Positions 53,285 through 57,215 of a stretch of 57,215 nt of DNA are shown in pieces. The number at the start of each line of letters is the position of its first letter. Position 1 is the stretch's first letter. The notes below the pieces were generated by a model. The model ran no database searches, was not told the origin of the DNA, and worked only from the letters and a program-made list of their open reading frames with translations. This stretch comes from Zygnema cylindricum (taxonomy: Eukaryota; Streptophyta; Zygnematophyceae; Zygnematales; Zygnemataceae). The DNA is taken from the NCBI GenBank assembly GCA_037447655.1, contig JBBHKE010000837.1, positions 1 through 57,215 of the forward strand, given 5' to 3'. A program made the translations under genes and the position numbers.

Positions 53285-53815
53285 ATCGCCAAGAAAATGC
53301 CTCCGAGAGAAGACCGGTACTAATGATCTGGAAATGGTCTTTAAAAGCTAAGGGTGACTGACATGGTTGCTTTTTTTGACCAGATTCGGGCAACTCTAAA
53401 GATTTCTTCTTTAATGGCACTTTTGTTTTAATGTTCTTTTGTACGTCGGTAATGAGAGAATGCATATTTATTTGTTAAGCTCTCATTGACTCTCTCTAAC
53501 TATTGGTGAAATCCGAGAAACATACTCCCAAATCCTCCCCGCCTCCATACTTCTATCCCAACGTTACTGAACTTGCGTCCGTAGATGTCCGATAAAAGGG
53601 CAGCTTTGGTTGTTTCCTTGTGCTCATCATCTCTCTCGTTTCCTCTCTCTTCCTCTCTCTTCTATCTCCCTCACTCTCTATCTCTCTCTCCCTCAAGCCG
53701 TCATTTCTAATTTTGTGAAAATACTCCCTTGCGAAACCATCCAATTTTTCTGAAAACGCTCGTATGCTCTCACGACTCTATTCCATCCCTATTCCCTATC
53801 TTTGTATTTTTAAGA
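53285..53815. other. Unique spacer after the GA tract
   Basis: Ordinary-complexity sequence with a short CT-rich stretch (53,630-53,695). No gene or paired repeat is recognised. A 63-codon minus-strand frame with GLREREIESEGDRRERKR is low-complexity coding of the CT stretch. Confidence 0.4.
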
Positions 53816-53935
53816 GTTTTTATAGTATTTGTTTTTTAGGGTTTTTAGGCTTTTTTTAGGTTTTATAGGGTTCTTAGGGTTTGATGATTTAGAGGTTATA
53901 GGGTTTTATGATTTAGAGTTTTTAGGGTTTTTACT
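53816..53935. repeat. Degenerate telomere-like TTTAGGG repeats
   Basis: About ten imperfect units of (T)nAGGGTT(T), for example TTTTTAGGGTTTTTAGG and TTATAGGGTTTTATG. They resemble plant telomeric TTTAGGG but are too irregular for a true interstitial telomere. A similar GGGGTTTTTTTAGGGTTTC stretch lies at 56,010-56,075. Confidence 0.45.
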
Positions 53936-53937
53936 AT

Positions 53938-54415
53938 TGTTGTGTATTGATCGCCATTTTTCGATATCCGATATACCCCTTCTTTAGACCTATCGATAAT
54001 CGATACATTGGCAAGATATACCAGTACTCGCTGATAAAAAATTTCTGTATTTATCAATTTTTTATCGCAATAACACCGATCGGTGATAATTGTACGGTTC
54101 ATACCGTGCAACATGTACGGTATATTCGATGTACGGACAGATTGTCATACGCGGCACGCAACAATATATACAGTAAAATATATATCACAATTATCATAAA
54201 ATACTATTATGTTAGCGCACTATATTTTTTTCCAATTATCGCCGATAAGGAATTTGTTGGTCCTGGAGAGGTATATCGAGACCCCTCGCTGTTCCATAAC
54301 CGATAACTATTGGTATCAGAGATAGATATTAAAAGAGCAAAGCCCACCGGAGAGTTGACGAGATTCTTTAACGGTATCGGTTTCTTGCAATGTGTTTTCT
54401 CCCGATACACGACAC
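53938..54415. mobile_element. CGATA-rich MITE with hAT-like termini
   Basis: Left end TTGTTGTGTATTGATCG; right end CCCGATACACGACACTA. Arms contain TATCGATAATCGATA and CCGATAACTATTGGTATC. The stretch AATTATCGCCGATAAGGAAT to GACCCCTCGCTGTTC matches 280-350 and, inverted, 42,010-42,110. No transposase. Confidence 0.5.
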
Positions 54416-54625
54416 TACACCTTGTATCGCCATTTGTGTTAATGTTTCTTTTGCCACTTAAAACATATTTTCTCTGTGCACATTTTTTGGATTATAAATT
54501 TGACTGTTTAGATTGAATGGCAAGATTTTCACCTTCCAATTGCTTATCTCCATGCGAAAATCGGACAAGTGTGTATGTGGAAAAGATGTTTGAAATGGAA
54601 ACAAAATTCTTGAATTATTAATAGT
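54416..54625. repeat. Family D palindromic MITE
   Basis: TACACCTTGTATCGCCATTT, GCCACTTAAAACATATTTTC, then the inverse arm CGGACAAGTGTGTATGTGGA and AAGATGTTTGAAATGG. It directly follows the hAT-like MITE. Confidence 0.6.
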
Positions 54626-54894
54626 TTTTAAGGGTTTTTTAAAAAGCACAAAACAACAGAAAGAGTTCCCTGAGCCAATTCCCAGTTCTCAGAAACATCC
54701 CCCCCTAGGCTTCTGTTCCCCTTCCGTACACAAAAAACGGATTTTAGGGTTTTTCTTAAGTTGTCCAGGGTTTTGGGACTCGATACTATCCTCCCATTGG
54801 TCAAATTCTCCCTCCATATCCCTCTGGGAAAAAAGGGATTTTCCTCCTTCCAATTACCCGACCTCTTTTAGTAAAACATTTTACATTTGTGCAC

Positions 54895-55590
<696 letters not shown>

Positions 55591-55737
55591 ACATTGACGA
55601 TCTCCTCTCCCTCCCTCTCCTCCTCCTTGACCTTATCCTCCTTCCACATCCCCTCTCCCCTCTCTCTCTCCTCTTCTTTTTCAAAAACCCTAAAACAAAC
55701 CCCAAGAAACCCAAAAGCCCTAAAAATCTTAAAAACC

Positions 55738-57215
55738 CTAATCCAAAGCCTCGAAATTCATAATCTCCTCCTGAATATCGATCACCTCCTCCACCTCCAC
55801 CTCCTCCGCCTCGTACTCCTCCTCCTCCTCGCTCATCTCTCCCCCCCACAACATCCTCCTCACCTCTCCCTCCTGCTCTGCCGCCCGCGTCCACTCCGAA
55901 ACCCAGAAGCGCCATTGGTCCAAAAGTTCCTTCCTTCGCTCCATTTCTGCGATGCTTGTCGCCTGGCCCGCCTCCTCGTCTTCCACTTCGTACCTGGGAG
56001 TCAAAAAAAAAAGGGGTTTTTTTAGGGTTTCTGAGGGGTTTTGAGGGTTTTTTTATAATTTTTTTAGGGGTTTTTAGCGTTATGGGGTATTGGGGTTCTG
56101 GAGATTTTGACTGATTTAAAAAAGAAAGAAGATCGATTTAAAAAAGATGACCAATTGAAATAGCTTCCCATATTCTACTTCATGTCTTTCCATATCGGAT
56201 CGCTGAACTCACAACATTTTTGATACACTATAAGACTATACACCAGGTATAGTTCAACTGTAACTCTGTCTATATATCTGTAACTATGTTTTAAAATAAT
56301 AGTTTTTAATATGACTGTAACTATGTTTTGAATAAAATAGTTTTAAATGTAGCTCTAACTATATGATTGTAACTGCCATCTATAGTTTATGAACTATTGA
56401 ATATTGGACACGATATAATACTGCATATTGACCCAATTAAATCGACTTTATATACATTTAAGCATCAGTAGTGTGCATCATAGAGTATGATATTTAAGAT
56501 AATGAAAATGTTTTAGTACAATAGTAAAGCACTGAATGTCAGTCAATCATATAATTTTCCATTTAAGTTGATGAAATTTTGATTTTCAAGGTTTGAATTA
56601 TACCTGTGGATATTCTACCGCCGAGAGGTATATATGGAAAAGTACAAAAATACTCGAGAAGTGCAAGAATAGTTTATGAAATTTACTGTATCGAATATTG
56701 CAATATGTATCGTGTATCCCAATGAAGTATGTGACGATACACTTCTGACCTATAATGGGATACACTTAACTGTGTATCATTACTAGCGATAATCTTTTTT
56801 TTGTCACTTTTAACCAACTTTTCTCCGTCCACTCGTGTCCGATTTCTGTTTGAAGAACACCAATTGGAAGATAAGATCCTTACCTTTCCTTCGCAACTTT
56901 TAGATTCATAAACCGACAAGTGTGTACCGAGCAAATTTGACTTAAAGTGGCGAAAAAAACATAAATTGAACACTTAATTGAAAACATAGCTTCGTAGCTT
57001 ATGTTTGAACGTATCCAATATCCCTTTTTCTTTGCCTTGATATGCAGAACTACTATATTATCTTCCATATTCTATATTTTACAGACATATGACAGGTTAC
57101 AGTAAAAAAGTTACAGTTACTCTTAAAACTATTTCTTTATAACATAGTGTTGTACCTTTTGCTGTACTTTCGAAGGTTCTTGGAAACTTCTGCTTCTTTC
57201 TCAGCGCTCAGGAGG
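55738..57215 (-). CDS. Unidentified gene, 3' part: two exons, acidic C-terminus
   Basis: Not recognised. The last exon spans 55,993-55,738, after the acceptor TTGACTCCCAG. It reads YEVEDEEAGQATSIAEMERR, KELLDQWRFWVSEWTRAAEQ, EGEVRRMLWGGE and then an acidic EEEEEYEAEEVEVEEVIDIQ tail, stopping at 55,738. The window edge contains a matching exon, 57,215-57,156, reading LLSAEKEAEVSKNLRKYSKR with donor AAAAG/GTACAA in phase 2, exactly the phase the acceptor needs. Together they give KYSKRYEVEDEE. The frame has real-protein composition, unlike the nearby CT-rich frames. The helical, charged sequence suggests a coiled-coil or scaffold-type protein, but I assign no function. A small exon near 56,597-56,625 (AVEYPQ before CAG/GTATAA) is possible but not required. 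The 5' part lies beyond the window. Confidence 0.5.
56000..56595 (-). other. Intron of the minus-strand gene
   Basis: Telomere-like GGGTTTTT repeats near the acceptor, then AT-rich sequence with repeated GTAACTATGTTTT and AACTATA words (56,225-56,400). Nothing coding is seen. Confidence 0.4.
56735..56965. repeat. Family D palindromic MITE within the intron
   Basis: Left arm TCACTTTTAACCAACTTTTC and CGTCCACTCGTGTCCGATTT. Right arm CGACAAGTGTGTACCGAGCA and TTAAAGTGGCG. Divergent termini (ACGATACACTTCTG, TGTGTATCATTACTAGCGAT). Confidence 0.5.

Noticed and set aside
51601-53292. 563-codon minus-strand open frame, Ser/Pro/Leu-rich
   Set aside because: It lies entirely in a GA/CT tract. Absence of stops follows from composition, several frames are open at once, and there is no start context or domain.
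53816-53935. Interstitial telomere
   Set aside because: The TTTAGGG units are too irregular and few; only telomere-like or telobox-rich sequence can be claimed.

Overview
The window looks like nuclear DNA from a land plant or another streptophyte. The evidence is a set of intron-containing, secreted beta-expansin-type genes, extensin-like proline-rich coding sequence, a Ty1/copia element, PIF/Harbinger- and hAT-type MITEs, and telobox-like AAACCCTAA motifs. It is AT-rich, gene-poor and full of repeats. No bacterial or organellar gene organisation was seen. I cannot name the species; the long pyrimidine-rich introns and unusual expansin architecture make me lean towards a non-seed streptophyte, but this is only an inference.

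Layout. 0-3.65 kb: MITEs and anonymous DNA. 3.67-8.76 kb (+): beta-expansin gene 1, with an extensin-like linker and then a C-terminal CBM49-like cellulose-binding module that carries one homopolymer frameshift. 8.76-18.5 kb: a CT tract, minisatellites, a hAT-like element, palindromic MITEs and nested Harbinger-type MITEs. 18.85-19.38 kb (-): an unidentified 173-residue ORF. 19.99-23.26 kb (+): beta-expansin gene 2 (no first exon found), ending in a long proline-rich tail. 23.9-29.3 kb: pyrimidine and purine tracts (including one of 2.3 kb), a Harbinger-type MITE and an LTR-like fragment. 30.16-32.97 kb (-): beta-expansin gene 3, fully open over six exons, also with a proline-rich tail. 33.4-39.0 kb: a recent 2.2 kb direct duplication made of MITEs. 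39.0-43.9 kb: a large inverted-repeat structure. 43.9-50.6 kb (-): a decayed copia element. 50.6-53.3 kb: a 2.7 kb GA tract. 53.9-57.2 kb: MITEs, a TA microsatellite and the 3' end of an unidentified acidic-tailed gene on the minus strand.

The coherent biology is the expansin cluster. Three paralogues share exon phases (first intron phase 1, then 0, 2, and phase 1 before the last expansin exon), a signal peptide (genes 1 and 3), the HFD motif of domain 1, and a last exon that completes the expansin fold and then runs directly into Ser-Pro repeats. Gene 1 goes one step further and adds a CBM49-like module, giving expansin D1 - D2 (CBM63) - hydroxyproline-rich linker - CBM49. Such proteins would be secreted wall-loosening factors tethered or targeted to the wall. 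The genes also carry repeated small tandem duplications across splice junctions, and in genes 2 and 3 a shared intronic array built on GCTGACGTCA just upstream of the same 3' splice site. These are the observations I consider most worth pursuing.
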